A DNA stretch of 64,000 nucleotides from Isoetes taiwanensis (Eukaryota; Streptophyta; Lycopodiopsida; Isoetales; Isoetaceae), in assembly GCA_021234155.1 (NCBI GenBank), contig JAJEKV010000058.1, forward strand, positions 9,048,992-9,112,991, given 5' to 3'. Below, in pieces: positions 44,433-55,499 of the stretch. The number at the start of each line of letters is the position of its first letter. Position 1 is the first letter of the stretch. A model generated the notes under the pieces. That model ran no database searches and was not told the DNA's origin. It worked only from the letters and a program-made list of their open reading frames with translations. The translations under genes and the position numbers were made by a program.

Positions 44433-45132
44433 GGGTGAAATCACACTAGTGGCCGGCCAGGAATCGATTTTGTGACTCTTGGGCAGGGGATGAAGATGCC
44501 CAAAAAATTCTTGTCACACCTGCGCCCAAGATTGGAATGCCATGTCAGAAATCTAGCTGCCCTGCTGGATTTATGTGGAGGAACAAGGAAAGAATTTTAG
44601 GGCAAGGAAATCTGATTTTGTGCTTAAACTGTAACCAAATCCATTGTCATCAGTCGGATTTATGCTGAAATCTATTTTTCGGCTTCATTGCAAGCAAATC
44701 GGTGTTAATTCTTTCATATTTTTGCTGTTAGAGCTCCAGTCCACAGATTTTCACTGTTCAAAACAAAAAAAAAAAAAAATCAATCTTTGACTTCATTGCA
44801 AGGCAAATCAACCTGTTCGGATGTTTGTTCCTCGCTCCAGCTTGAAATCTGATGCCGACAGGCTTCAATCGATCCTTAAATCGATACTCTTTGCAGGTAA
44901 GAACCGTAAACTTGCCAGTTCGATGATCTTTTCTGCAACTGTGCTGAGCTGGCGCTGGCCATGATCTTGGGCAGGGGGTATTCCCCGGCCAGGAACATTA
45001 CGGGTGCCCAGGATTTTTTGTGTTTTGGGCACCCCTGGTGTGATAGGAGGTGCGCCCAAATTTGAGAAACACGGCTTTGTGATTGGTTGAAGCTTTTTTT
45101 TAATCTTGGGCGGCCACAAGTGTGATTCCACC
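44433..45132. mobile_element. PIF/Harbinger-like MITE upstream of the P450 (700 bp)
   Basis: Ends are inverted repeats of about 28 bp: GGGTGAAATCACACTAGTGG at 44433 and its imperfect complement ending at 45132 (CCACAAGTGTGATTCCACCC). TAA flanks both sides (44430-44432 and 45133-45135), the 3-bp target preferred by PIF/Harbinger elements. The interior has no ORF but repeats the motif 'cttgggcaggggg' near both ends. Confidence 0.85.
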
Positions 45133-45135
45133 CTA

Positions 45136-46954
45136 AGGCCAGGGAAATTAGAAAATCGGGTAAAAATTGGATACGGAGATGGAAAGGGTAAAAAGAATAA
45201 CTTCTTTATCGGGCTTGTGCTATTGAGTTCCTTTGTTGTGCCCTCCATCGAACTTTGTGAAGGAGACGACACAGGTGCCGTTACACTGGATATTGGATAT
45301 GGCAGGGGATTCCTCGATTTAAAACCCTAATGCAATTTTTGCAACAATGTGCATTACTCGTCTGTATTTTTCTCTCTTTCCCAACTGTGCGTCCGGATTA
45401 GCCTTGCCGGATTATGTGGATTTACTCTGTTTACACATGCAAGCAGGGTTTTGCCAAGCATCGGCCTCCCAGTTCAATGGAAATTTGTCCAAGGCAAATC
45501 GGCCTACTTTTGGCTTTCGTCCCATGCTTCTCCGTTATTGTCATAACCTTGCAGGATTTTGAGCCGATTTTGGATTAAACATGGGCTTTACGTTTGCATA
45601 CTTTTTTTCGCCGGCTGGATTATCTGGTCTACTCCGCCTTCCATCATTTTCCACCGCTTCAAATTGCCAGAAGCACATACAGGAGCTTAACTCATCAACA
45701 CAACATCAAGGAAGGCAAAGCTTGCAGGATTTCATTTGCTTCTTGGTAATACAGATGTACAGGCAGCTATCAGAGGTAAGCTCTTTTCATGGTAGGGAAA
45801 AAAAACCAAATAGAGCATGAATAAAAATGGCATATCCTAACTTTGCCTCTTTCAGATTCTTCATTCCGGCTGTGTATTGATTGCTATATTTATCACCATC
45901 AATATTGAGGCAGGAATTTATGGATAATACACCAGCTAGTTGCACGATTATTACAGACAAATAGCTTTGCATTCCATTGGTAAGGAGCTTTCATTTGTTC
46001 AAGATGAAGCATGATGCAGTTTTATCTTGCATTCTCTGTTTGAATTTTTATCTACCCAAAGCCATGCCATATCTGTTGTACAAGACTGCACAAAATGCAC
46101 CTTGTTTGATGCTTGTATTTTGAAGTTTTGTTCTGGCCTCCTACTTTGAAAGAACTCTTGCTTTATCTTAGCCCTAGACTCGTCCAAGGCATTCTTGTAA
46201 TTGAGTAAAATTGATAGCTTAACTGTGCAAGTCTTCAAGACACCGACCGACCCAAACGCCTTCAATGGAAATTATTAATGAAGCAATCTTTTTTTTCGTG
46301 ATACCTTGATCGGGCTTAAACTACATTTATCATCGCCACGACCTTTAGAGTAAAGAAACAACTCCAAAGCTTGCATCTTCTTTCCGTAAAGTAAATCCTT
46401 GTTAAATCGCTGTTCCGCCAAATGGGTTTGAGCAAGGTGGTTGGTACTACCGATTGTAAATCCATATTTGACTTCTTTTTTTGAAGATTGCGTGTCCAAG
46501 CAAAAAGAACATCTTAAGAATATGGGTTGTTGCACAATAGAAGTTGCAATTTGAATTCCTCACCCTCGCATTGAGGTATGTATTAAGTGCTTATGTTGAA
46601 ATATTGTTATTCGATATTTCAATGAATTTTCTTTGTTTCCTCTTTGACAACAGTGGCTTCAAAAGTGTGATGTTCTCGTAACATATAGCATTGCGCATAT
46701 CTATGCTCTATAAACCAAAGTTAATATTTTCTCATTTTCTTCATCATAATAGAAACCAGAGCTTATTTATTTTTCCATTCGATGTTGCTACTTGGTACAA
46801 ACTTAAACTTGCAAACTTAACCTAGCTTCAACACTTTTATAATCCTTTTGCTAATGCAGTGTTCAAGTTATGGAATTCACCATGGGTTAACAACACCTCA
46901 AATTTACTAGGTAACTAACGATCCACTTTATAATGACATTGGCTTTGTAATTAC
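45136..46954. other. Intergenic, no gene recognised
   Basis: Short frames (for example 45347-45562) lack motifs. Composition is AT-rich from 45800. Confidence 0.45.
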
Positions 46955-47290
46955 ATGGAGGCTTTGTTGGTACTGAGCTTAAAACTGAGAGCATATGAGC
47001 ATTTCATAAGGTCACATCTCCAAGTTTTTATACATGGAGTGCAATTATTTGAGCAAATGACAGGCTTGGATTTCCGGCTCTTGAATTGTACCATAGAATG
47101 CAAATGTTATGTGTCAAGTATGCATACAATGTGGCACTTAAAGGCTTGCACAGTGGCATCAGATCTCATTCAAGTAAGGACATCACATTTTGGAAACAGG
47201 ACTTTAGAAAGACATTGTTATAGGAAGTTGGTTTATTGATATGTATGGTAAATGCCAGAGAGGTTCCACAGCCCGATCATCCCACAAGTC
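46955..47290 (+). pseudogene. PPR protein gene fragment
   Basis: Frame 46955 has VFIHGVQLFEQMTGLDF and LKACTVASDLIQ, which fit the 'A..LF.qM...g..pd..t....LKAC' part of PLS-type pentatricopeptide repeats. Shifting frame, KDIVIGSWFIDMYGKC (about 47208-47262) follows, the unmistakable '.dv.vg..liDMYgKC' of the next repeat. A missing segment and frame change separate them, and no further repeats or DYW domain are seen. PPR proteins bind organellar RNA, often for C-to-U editing. This is a decayed remnant. Confidence 0.7.
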
Positions 47291-49728
47291 ACTTCCTTGT
47301 GAATACTTGCTGGAAGAACATAGAGATTCTATTGAAGTTCATGCTGATTCCTTAATTTCTTCAGGTGAAGAATGCACTCCAGCATCGTTTTCTGAATGTT
47401 CTTGCAAAGCAAAAGTGTTTTCTCCTACTTTCGAGCCTTAAAAAGAATTACAACCAATTCAGCACAAGCTATAAAGTATACAAATTTCATGTACATGGAA
47501 ATTTTGAAGCATCTAGGATACACCTTCATGGAGCCATTTGTGAACAGCAGCAACAGAACGTTGCAATCTCTCATGGCTTATAGAGCTTGAGATTTCATGT
47601 TTCTGACATGCAGCCCCTGGGCATGTTACAACGAGAATGTTTTAAATAATGGATACCAATCTTTGTAAGAGAAAGAGACCAAGAAATTTACCAGGCATCC
47701 GTTGAGGTCTTTGGCCAATTGATTGCGGCGTCTAAATTTGTCAATTTTCATTTTTTTTTCTTTGCTCAAGAGTTTACAATTGTATAGGTGGTCAGATTGC
47801 TTACAGAGACGAGTTTGAACTTGAATCACCCAGCTACCAATGGAAGCTTTTGCTCGATGGTTAAGTCAGGAGGATTGTCAAAGGAACATGAGCCATTATC
47901 AAGACCTTCTCCTCGAAACATAACCACAAGGCCTTATTTTCCAGAATTGTAAATAAAACTATGAATTAGTGAGATCAGTTCTCAATAAGGCTTTTTTGCC
48001 ACTCTAGATAATGCTTTTCTTATCTCTACAAAAAAAGCTACATGTTGGGCATATACATTTGAAATTGACATCCTAAAAGGGTGGACGAAATACAAAACAT
48101 GCAGTATTTCTGAGGTTTCTTCGAGAATGGATGTCACAACTTCTGATTAATTTAAATTATTCTCGATGACTATGAAATCATTTATTTTGTGTTAGGTTGT
48201 ATAAGAAACTATGGCACCATCAGACTTATTTCTTGATATAAAAAATGTGTCCCCTTCCCCTTTGGGATGGACACCATATTTTACCCAATTTCTTTTAAGG
48301 GAACAAAGACCTTCAAACTCTTTTGGATTCACTTATTATGAATGTCATTATGAATTTGTGGCTTATTCCATGGTAATAAACTGTGAAAGGTAAAATGCTT
48401 CTCATATTCTAGCACAAGGACATTTGAATATGCACATAATTCGAATGGTAAAATGCTTTCCATACTCTAGCACACAGACATTTGAATATGGACATAATTC
48501 TTGAGTAGCTAGAACATGCAATGGACGTTCAGATATGCACCAACATGGCTACAATAATTCCAAATCTACTACTCCCAGTAGGTCCAAAAAATACTAGTTC
48601 CCGGGAAAAGTTTTAATATATTAATATAACATTGTAATTTTTTCCCTCAACATGCTAGAATTTTCAACTGCCACAATCTTCACGCCATTGCTTCAATCAC
48701 ATACGCTTAGCTCCATTTAGACAATGTATTTATGCCTAGTTTATAAGCAAAAAGAATTAAGAGTATGCATATTTTGCGACAACAGCCATGTAATAACACA
48801 TGAAAACTAAGTTAAATGCCAGCTACCATAATCTAATGACATTAAATATCAATGCTTAACAAATTCTATCATGCCAAAGTCTTTTGGTCTCAACAACTTC
48901 TAGCATGTCCGAGCAATATTGGTTCCTTCTGTAATATGTTAAAAATAACATTGTAATTTCTTGGCATCCAATACACACCCCTTTTATTTTTTATTGAAGG
49001 GCGTCATTCTACTCATCATCACATCATGAGTACATTCTACATCACTTTATTCTACATATCACATGGAAGTCAATCCACTACCTAGGTGCGAAAGGGAAAA
49101 GATTAACCATCAACAATCTAACCACATCAAGCCTAAAATAAAAACCTAACAAGTCTTACCTTGCTAAAGCCTTCTGGTGTGCTTTTTGCTAGTTTTTTTT
49201 TTTCCAACGTTCTGTTCTACAGGATGGAATGGGTCAGATTACATATGCTGCTGTTTTCCAATAGCTTGCAATACTTACGAAATTCGTGAGGTCCAATTAT
49301 TTCTCTAATTGATAATTATGGTAATAAAAAGAGTTTAAACAGTGGATATTGAAATTTCCTTTGTCACATAACTGAACGAGGAGTTAAACTTACATTGCTA
49401 ATTCTCCCAAGTGCCTCAATTCCAATAGGTATTTGCCTTAATCTGGGTATTCGACTAAGTTAATACCTTAAGAATCGTTGGCATAAAAATGCATTTAATT
49501 TCTTAGCCCATAAATGGAACCCGCACAATCTCGCAAATATTTAAGTTTCATCCTTTCAAAAAAATCAACATATTCGATTAGCCTTATCTTGATACTTTAT
49601 TTGGGGTATTCAAGGACCAAAGTATCACAGTATGTAAATCAAGGTTAAATCAATATGATAATAATTGAAATCTTGTTTGTTATCCTCGAAGAAGCAACGA
49701 CCATTTCTTCAAAAATGTGTTAGCTTTT
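47291..49728. other. Intergenic, no gene recognised
   Basis: AT-rich. 'tggtaaaatgcttctcatat' type text is duplicated at about 48389-48490. Small frames on either strand show no domain. Confidence 0.45.
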
Positions 49729-50076
49729 GAATATGTAGCAAAATAAAAGGGGGTTCTAGGGGGATTTGATATAGATGTAAAAATAACAATTCCTGAAACC
49801 ATAGACCCTGTATTCCTAAAACAATTGAATGTGTTGTTATAAAAAAAACATAGATTCAAGATAAAAAATAATTATATTAGCTCACTTGGTACATTGGTTA
49901 AAGTAGTGTTATTAAGACATTGAGTTATTTTGATAGAGGTTCGAGCCCCCGTATTTCATATTCCAATCATAAATGACTATAAGCGAAATGAGAGGTGCCC
50001 AGAGGCCCCAACATACAATTTGGGTCGTAGGATCGACGAATACGATGACTGTGGTTGTCCAAGTGCACCTTGTTTA
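49729..50076 (+). mobile_element. tRNA-derived SINE-like element, copy b
   Basis: Starts GAATATGTAGCAAAATA. Internal pol III-type boxes are visible: A-box TTAGCTCACTTGG (49877-49889) and B-box GGTTCGAGCCC (49938-49948), 61 bp apart. The last 92 bp (49985-50076) are the module shared with 31115 and 58390. There is an unusually long ~150-bp region before the A-box that is conserved among copies. No coding capacity. Confidence 0.6.
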
Positions 50077-51031
50077 GAAAGGATGGTGTCTACTTCAAGC
50101 CAAAGAAGATGAGAAGTGTGTTATTCATACCATACTTTTGTATATATTCTAGTGTCAACTGCTCAATTTAAGATGAAACTTATGTTGAAAGATGCTATAA
50201 CACTTTATTTATTTTGGCTCTTTTCGAGTCATTAAAGTTTTATCTTCATTTAACAATGAGTCACTAATTTAAGAAGCTTCCTTGGATAATGTTTTTACTC
50301 AATAGATTGCCTGTAGAGAATATCTAGCTTATGCATCTTTATGTATTTTTGTACTGTTTTGGATGGTTTGCTATAATTTGGTTGTTGTATTCATATGAGC
50401 AAACTAATAAGTATTTCTAGAGTGCACATTTTCTTTGCGTGGGTCCATTTGTATTTTTTTTATTTTTGACCATTGATTTGCAAATATTCCTTGATTTGTG
50501 CCAGATCAACAGTTGGGGAATTTACCATAAAAAATGTTTGCAACTTCCAATGGTGTAAAATAGATTATTGCACCATTGAAATTAAACACTTTACACAAAC
50601 ATTATACAAAACAAGCAATGATAGAAAATAGGATCGTAGCCCTGCCCAACGCAAAAGAGGACATGAAGAATTCGAACCTTCAAGCCAAGGTGGCCTCACC
50701 TAACACTACAAACCCGCATCAACAAAAGCATGTGAAGAAATCACAAATACAATCTTTCAAATCAAGAAAGGAAGAAAGTTAGAGGATATCAGATCTGTAT
50801 GGCATCCCTGCCTCCAATTGAATCCAGTCATCTCATGCTTAAATAAAAGCAATGCCCAAATTAGAATGCCTCTTAAATCAAGACCCTAGCACCTTAATTG
50901 CAAGCGTTTGCAGATTCTAACCTCCGGGAAGAGGCTAACAAGCCATCTATCTGTCGAAACCCTGAATTAGGCCATGCTTGGGCAATTATAGTACAATCTC
51001 ATCTCGTCCACAAATTCACCAGGCACGGAAG
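50077..51031. other. Intergenic, no gene recognised
   Basis: 50345-50432 resembles the dispersed repeat at 1515-1610. The frame 50576-50782 has no motif. Confidence 0.45.
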
Positions 51032-51127
51032 AAGGGGTTAAGCATCCCTGCAAGGCTGTTACAGCTAGTAAATAGGCGAGCCCATTTACGGGCTGTAACC
51101 GCCGAGCAGGGGTGGTTAACCCCTTTA
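51032..51127. repeat. Imperfect hairpin with ~42-bp arms
   Basis: 'aaggggttaagcatccctgc...' pairs with '...gcaggggtggttaacccctt'. The two arms also give similar peptides on opposite strands. Confidence 0.75.
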
Positions 51128-51183
51128 ACTGGCAGGACCACCAACTCTCACTCACCAAAGCTGGATTATCCCACCCACATCTA

Positions 51184-51462
51184 TGACAATTCTGGGCAGT
51201 CCCTGGCTTCGACTCACACAGTCAATATAACTCCCTGCAACCAGCCGATCGCTTCACTCCGACAGCCCAAGCAGCTTCTTCGGATCTGATCCGAACAGTG
51301 AATCCGTTCGAACGCTCCTGCCAAACTCCGTACACTCCAGGGTTTTGCTTCTGCCTTTTTACTTTCCCCTGTGTCGGTTCAGATCCAAGCAGAATAATCA
51401 AGACCGTGCATCTGGGTCAATCCCATCACTGCCACGTGTCCAATTACAGGCTGAATTCAACA
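51184..51462 (-). repeat. 3' LTR of the copia element
   Basis: 279 bp, plus-strand text from TGACAATTCTGGGCAG to GAATTCAACA. Differences from the other LTR are at 51189, about 51203 and about 51278. Confidence 0.92.
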
Positions 51463-51478
51463 ATCTCCCCCTCAGCCT
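51463..51478 (-). other. Polypurine tract of the copia element
   Basis: On the minus strand AGGCTGAGGGGGAGAT immediately precedes the 3' LTR. Confidence 0.8.
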
Positions 51479-51498
51479 GTACAATCTGTCACTCCTAC

Positions 51499-52299
51499 CT
51501 AATCTTTGGTCAATCTTAATTTAGGCTCTGTTAAAACCTTAGTTAACATATCAGCCTGCTGCAAATTTGTTGAAATATGTTTTACGTCAATTTCTCCCTT
51601 CTCAACTTCGCCTCTTATGAAGTGATGATGTATCTCTATATGCTTTGTTCTAGAGTGGCAGGTAGGATTTCTACTCATAGCAACCCCACTTCTATTATCA
51701 CAGTAGAGCAATGTGGCCTTGCCACTTGCATGCCCCAATTCATCCAGCATTCTCCGAAGCCATATGACTTCCGATGCTGCCAAGGAAACTGCCACATATT
51801 CTGCTTCCGCGCTCGACTTTGCTACACACTCTTGTTTTTTGCATGCCCATGATATGGATGTATCTCCAATTTTGCAGATATATCTAGAGGTGGATTTTCT
51901 GTCATCTATGTCTCCTCCCCAATCTGCGTCTGCATATCCTACTAACTCGACCTTTTCACTTCGAGTGAATCGAATGCCATGATTAATTGTCTCCTTCAAA
52001 TATCTTAACACTCGTTTAGCAGCTATCCAATGCTGTATGCCTAGATTATTATTGAATCTGCTGAGCAAATTGACGGCATAAGTGATGTCCGGCTTGGTGC
52101 AATTTGCAGCATAGAGCAAACTACCAACCAACTCGCGATAGGGTTTAGACTTCATTATCTGAATTTCCAATGAAGACGTGGGGCATATTCTGCTACTAAT
52201 TCTCGTGCCTGGTGCAATGGGAGTTTTAGCAGGATTGCAATCTACCATCCTGAATCTGTTCAACATCTTTTTGATGTACTGCTCTTGTGTCAAATACAA
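51499..52299 (-). pseudogene. Copia pol, RT C-terminus and RNase H
   Basis: The 266-residue frame includes YLTQEQYIKKMLNRFRM, YRELVGSLLYAANCTKPDIT, VELVGYADADWGGDIDDRKS, KKQECVAKSSAEAEYVA and LLYCDNRSGVAMSRNP, all standard copia RNase H-region blocks. The catalytic D (YADADW), E (AEAEY) and D (YCDN) residues are present. It is separated from the upstream RT frame by a stop or frame change between 52300 and 52369, so the polyprotein is broken there. It would remove RNA from RNA-DNA hybrids. Confidence 0.9.
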
Positions 52300-52368
52300 C
52301 TCCCCATTTGATCAATTTCTTCTAACCTCCATTCCCAATAGTTTTTTAAGCTCTCCCACATCTGTCAT

Positions 52369-53466
52369 CTAGAAACGCCTCTTCAAGAGCATTTTGCATT
52401 TATTTACCCAGTCGTTGTCATTGCTAACGATGACACAGTCATCTACGTACAACGCCATAATCAAACATTTATCCCTTTCTTTCCACATGTATAGATTGCC
52501 CTCTGTTTTGAGTTTCCTGAATCCAATGGATACTAAAAATTTGTTCATACACAAGTACCATTGCCTAGACGCCTGCCTCAAGCCATATATTGCTTTCTTT
52601 AGTTTGCACACCATGCCCTTCCCTTGTTCATATCCTTGCGGCTGTTCCATAAATATCTCTTCCTCCAAATCTCCATTCAGGAAAGCAGTTTTTACATCCA
52701 TATGTTCTATCTCCATGTTCGGTTGTACTGCCAGGGCCAACAGGGTCCTTACGCTGGTCAACTTCACAATGGGCGAGAATGTATCTTTGTAATCTACTCC
52801 TGCTTCTTGCGTATAACCCTTCGCAACTAGCCTACCCTTGTACCTTTCCACTGAGCCATCAGCATTTCTTTTGATTTTGAACAACCACCTGCTACCTACA
52901 ACATTTTTGTCCTTTGGACGAGTTACCAAGTCATAGGTTCCTGTGCGTTTGAAGGAATCCAACTCACTTTCCATTGCCTTCTTCCACATTCCTGCATCTG
53001 GTCCTGACATCGCTTGTTCTATTGTTTTAGGTTCCACAATGCAAGATATCACCTTCGGCTTTGGCTCCCTTTTTGTTCTGCCATAGAGCTCTGTGTCAAA
53101 GGGCAGCTCTGCCCTTAAGCGCTCAACTTCTCTACGACGACTTCGACTTCTAGGTCTTGTTTCAACAATTTTCTCCTCCGCTGCATGCATTTCCTTAATT
53201 GTGTCTGTTGCTACTCCTAGCTCTTCTTCATGCTCAACACTTGGTGCACTATCAGCATCTATAGCTTCATGCACCTCATCACGTGTTCTTTCCGGTGCAT
53301 GAAACACACTTTCGACCTCTATGACCTCATGTGTTTCATCCGGTTCAATGTCCGTCTCATCACCTACATCCACAGGAGTATGTACCTGTACATCCATGAA
53401 CTTTTCCGGTTCCTGTCCTTCATTATCTTCTGCATATTCCAAAGGTATCCATTCCTCAAATGCCAT
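52369..53466 (-). pseudogene. Copia pol, connection region and reverse transcriptase
   Basis: This 365-residue frame starts just after the integrase deletion. It has a Glu/Asp-rich linker, a short basic patch, then the copia RT: MWKKAMESELDSF, NVVGSRWLFKIKRNADGSVE, RYKGRLVAKGYTQ, MDVKTAFLNGDLEEEIFMEQ, KLKKAIYGLRQA and the catalytic YVDDCVIV. All RT motifs look sound. It would need the 3' RNase H frame and an upstream start from gag-pol to work. Confidence 0.9.
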
Positions 53467-54062
53467 GAATGCAAATCATCCATCAAACAAACTTTGTTAA
53501 TGGATTTTAAATCTATCTGAAACAAGTTTCCATTACGTTGCGCTTCAAATACTTTCACTCCATTTTTAATGAACTTACAGCCATATTTGTGGAAAAACAA
53601 ATCAAAACCATTGTCTACAATATTTGCTACTGATACCAAATTAAACAGCATTCTAGGCGTGTACAGTGTGTCCGGAATTTCAAGAACATTCTTTTCTCCA
53701 ATTGGCAACTTCAGTTCCCATCGCCCGGACACCATTTGCTCTGCACCATTCCCCATCTGTACCGCCCTTGATTTTTCACTAGACTTAACATTTTTTAATA
53801 GTCCGTGAGAATTTACTACGGAGACTTCAGCTTCAGAATCTAAAGTCAAGATGTTAGCCTTCTCCGATTTGCAAGCATTTATATAATTATGATTGAGATT
53901 GCTTTTACTTACCTCCTCATCAGCCAGCGCTCCAATAACTGGTTTTTCGTCCTCTTTACCGCCAGATTCTCCACTAACGCTTGCCACCCACGAGGCTCGA
54001 CCTCTTCCTCGTGATCCTCGTCCTCGGCTCCATCTTCCTCTATTGGGACACTCTGCCTTCAT
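53364..54062 (-). pseudogene. Copia gag end, protease and pre-integrase stub
   Basis: Just upstream of this frame a stop separates it from the zinc knuckle CYACEEYGHMKAEC (C-x2-C-x4-H-x4-C). The frame then has Arg/Gly repeats, ILTLDSEAEVSVVNSHGLLK (retropepsin region; the usual D-S-G-A is D-S-E-A here), DTLYTPRMLFNLVSV and the GAG-pre-integrase MDDLHSWHLR. Sequence then jumps to the linker before RT, so the HHCC and DDE integrase domains are absent. The altered protease triad suggests loss of activity. Confidence 0.85.
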
Positions 54063-54074
54063 ATGCCCATACTC

Positions 54075-54871
54075 CTCACATGCATAGCACTATATGCCTG
54101 TCATGCTCCCCCTGCCTCGGCCTCTTCCACGGCCTCGTCCTCTCTCACCTGCATACAATACGACGGGCTGTTCTTCTCCTCGTCGCTGCTCACTTTGTAT
54201 CTTCTGGATCTGCTCTGCTACTTCTTCCTGTTCTAATTCAGTCCTTATTGTTTCTATTGCCTCATCCAAGGTTTTTGCAGTGCATCTTGTTAATCTAGCA
54301 ATATCCTTAAACGAATTTTGAAAAGCACGTGCAATAGCATTTACCTTTGCTCGCTCAGAGTATGATCGTGAAACAATATTCTGAATTTCCGAAACAGTTC
54401 ATTTACCTTATCCCCTTTCTGATACTGCAGTGTGCGCATTCTCATTTCCAGAACATCTATTTGGGAAAAGGTCACCTCTTCGTACCTTTCAATCAAATAC
54501 ATCCACATCTCTGCTGCGGATAAATTTTGTATTTCCAGCATTATGTCTCCGCTTAGCTTCGCCATGATTATGGCTCTTGCCCTCTCCTCTTTCTCCTCAT
54601 CTGGAACTTCCTCCTTTGTCTCTTTGCTTCCTGATTCTGTTTTCACTGATATTTTGAGTGCTACTGGTGTGGCTGGTTTCTTGCCTTTCACATTCAATCC
54701 TGATCTTCCTGGATCAACCAGATCCCAGAGCTTATCAACCTTCAGTGCCTGCATAATTTTGGCCTTCCACAATTGAAATCCGATTTCTCCATCAAACACT
54801 TCTGTGCTATTCAGATAGGTGAGTGCCAATCTGCTCGCCATCCCTGCTTGTCGGCGATCCCTGTTTGCCAA
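54075..54871 (-). pseudogene. Copia gag
   Basis: Starts MANRDRRQAGMASRLAL at 54871. Blocks FDGEIGFQLWKAKIMQALKV, LWDLVDPG, AIIMAKLSGDIMLEIQNL, AAEMWMYLIERYEEV and RMRTLQYQKGDKVNELFRKF are the copia UBN2/gag capsid motifs. A frame change near 54345 leads to ARLTRCTAKTLDEAIETIRT and an R/G-rich stretch (repeated GRGRGRGRG). Gag forms the particle core. Confidence 0.88.
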
Positions 54872-54877
54872 TCAGCC

Positions 54878-54891
54878 TGGCTCTGATACCA
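54878..54891 (-). other. Primer-binding site of the copia element
   Basis: Minus-strand TGGTATCAGAGCC lies two bases inside the 5' LTR (54893-55171), complementary to initiator Met tRNA. Confidence 0.9.
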
Positions 54892-54892
54892 C

Positions 54893-55171
54893 TGACAGTT
54901 CTGGGCAGTCCTTGGCTTCGACTCACACAGTCAATATAACTCCCTGCAACCAGCCGATCGCTTCACTCCGACAGCCCAAGCAGCATCTTCGGATCTGATC
55001 CGAACAGTGAATCCGTTCGAACGCTCCTGCCAAACTCCGTACACTCCAGGGTTTTGCTTCTGCCTTTTTACTTTCCCCTGTGTCGGTTCAGATCCAAGCA
55101 GAATAATCAAGACCGTGCATCTGGGTCAATCCCATCACTGCCACGTGTCCAATTACAGGCTGAATTCAACA
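54893..55171 (-). repeat. 5' LTR of the copia element
   Basis: 279 bp, TGACAGTTCTGGGCAG to GAATTCAACA on the plus strand. Confidence 0.92.
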
Positions 55172-55280
55172 ATCTCCACCCACAGCAAGATTATTACACC
55201 AGAGCAAGATTATCGGCACCCACAGCAGGCTTATCACATCCACACCAAGTTTATCAGCACCCACAGCTGGAATCGAGGCA
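55172..55280. repeat. 20-bp minisatellite at the copia target site
   Basis: Units such as CCCACAGCAGGCTTATCACA, CCAGAGCAAGATTATCGGCA and TCCACACCAAGTTTATCAGCA (21 with one extra base) run for about five copies. 'caccaaagctggattatccc' just left of the element (51157-51176) is a further unit, so the element split the array. Confidence 0.8.
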
Positions 55281-55499
55281 AATCCAGGGATTCTGAATTG
55301 GGCTGGAGCCGATTCCGGTCTGTCACAGGGTTGGGACCAAGGATGGAGATGAACTGAATCACAAATCTGTCGGTTAAGAAGCCCCTCTGAATCTCGATCA
55401 AAACAGAATCCCGGACTCTATTTAGCCTACAACACAGAATCAATATCTTTAAGGCAACTAATAATCCCTCGGAATTGAAATCATAAAATGAAAAACTGA
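55281..55499. other. Spacer between minisatellite and LINE
   Basis: No gene. Ends at the LINE poly(A) signal. Confidence 0.5.

Larger units (their letters stand above)
51184..55171 (-). mobile_element. Ty1/copia element lacking integrase (3988 bp)
   Basis: Both LTRs are 279 bp (51184-51462 and 54893-55171) with TG/CA ends and three visible differences, so insertion was recent. On the minus strand the order is LTR, Met-tRNA primer site (54891-54878), gag with zinc knuckle, a protease region, a GAG-pre-integrase stub, RT, RNase H, polypurine tract and LTR. The integrase core is missing. Flanking bases ATCTA (51179-51183) and ATCTC (55172-55176) are a target duplication with one change. The element lies in a 20-bp minisatellite that continues on both sides. 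Confidence 0.93.

Noticed and set aside
52394-54776. Plus-strand frames of 89-132 residues opposite the copia genes
   Set aside because: They are shadows of the minus-strand gag and pol.
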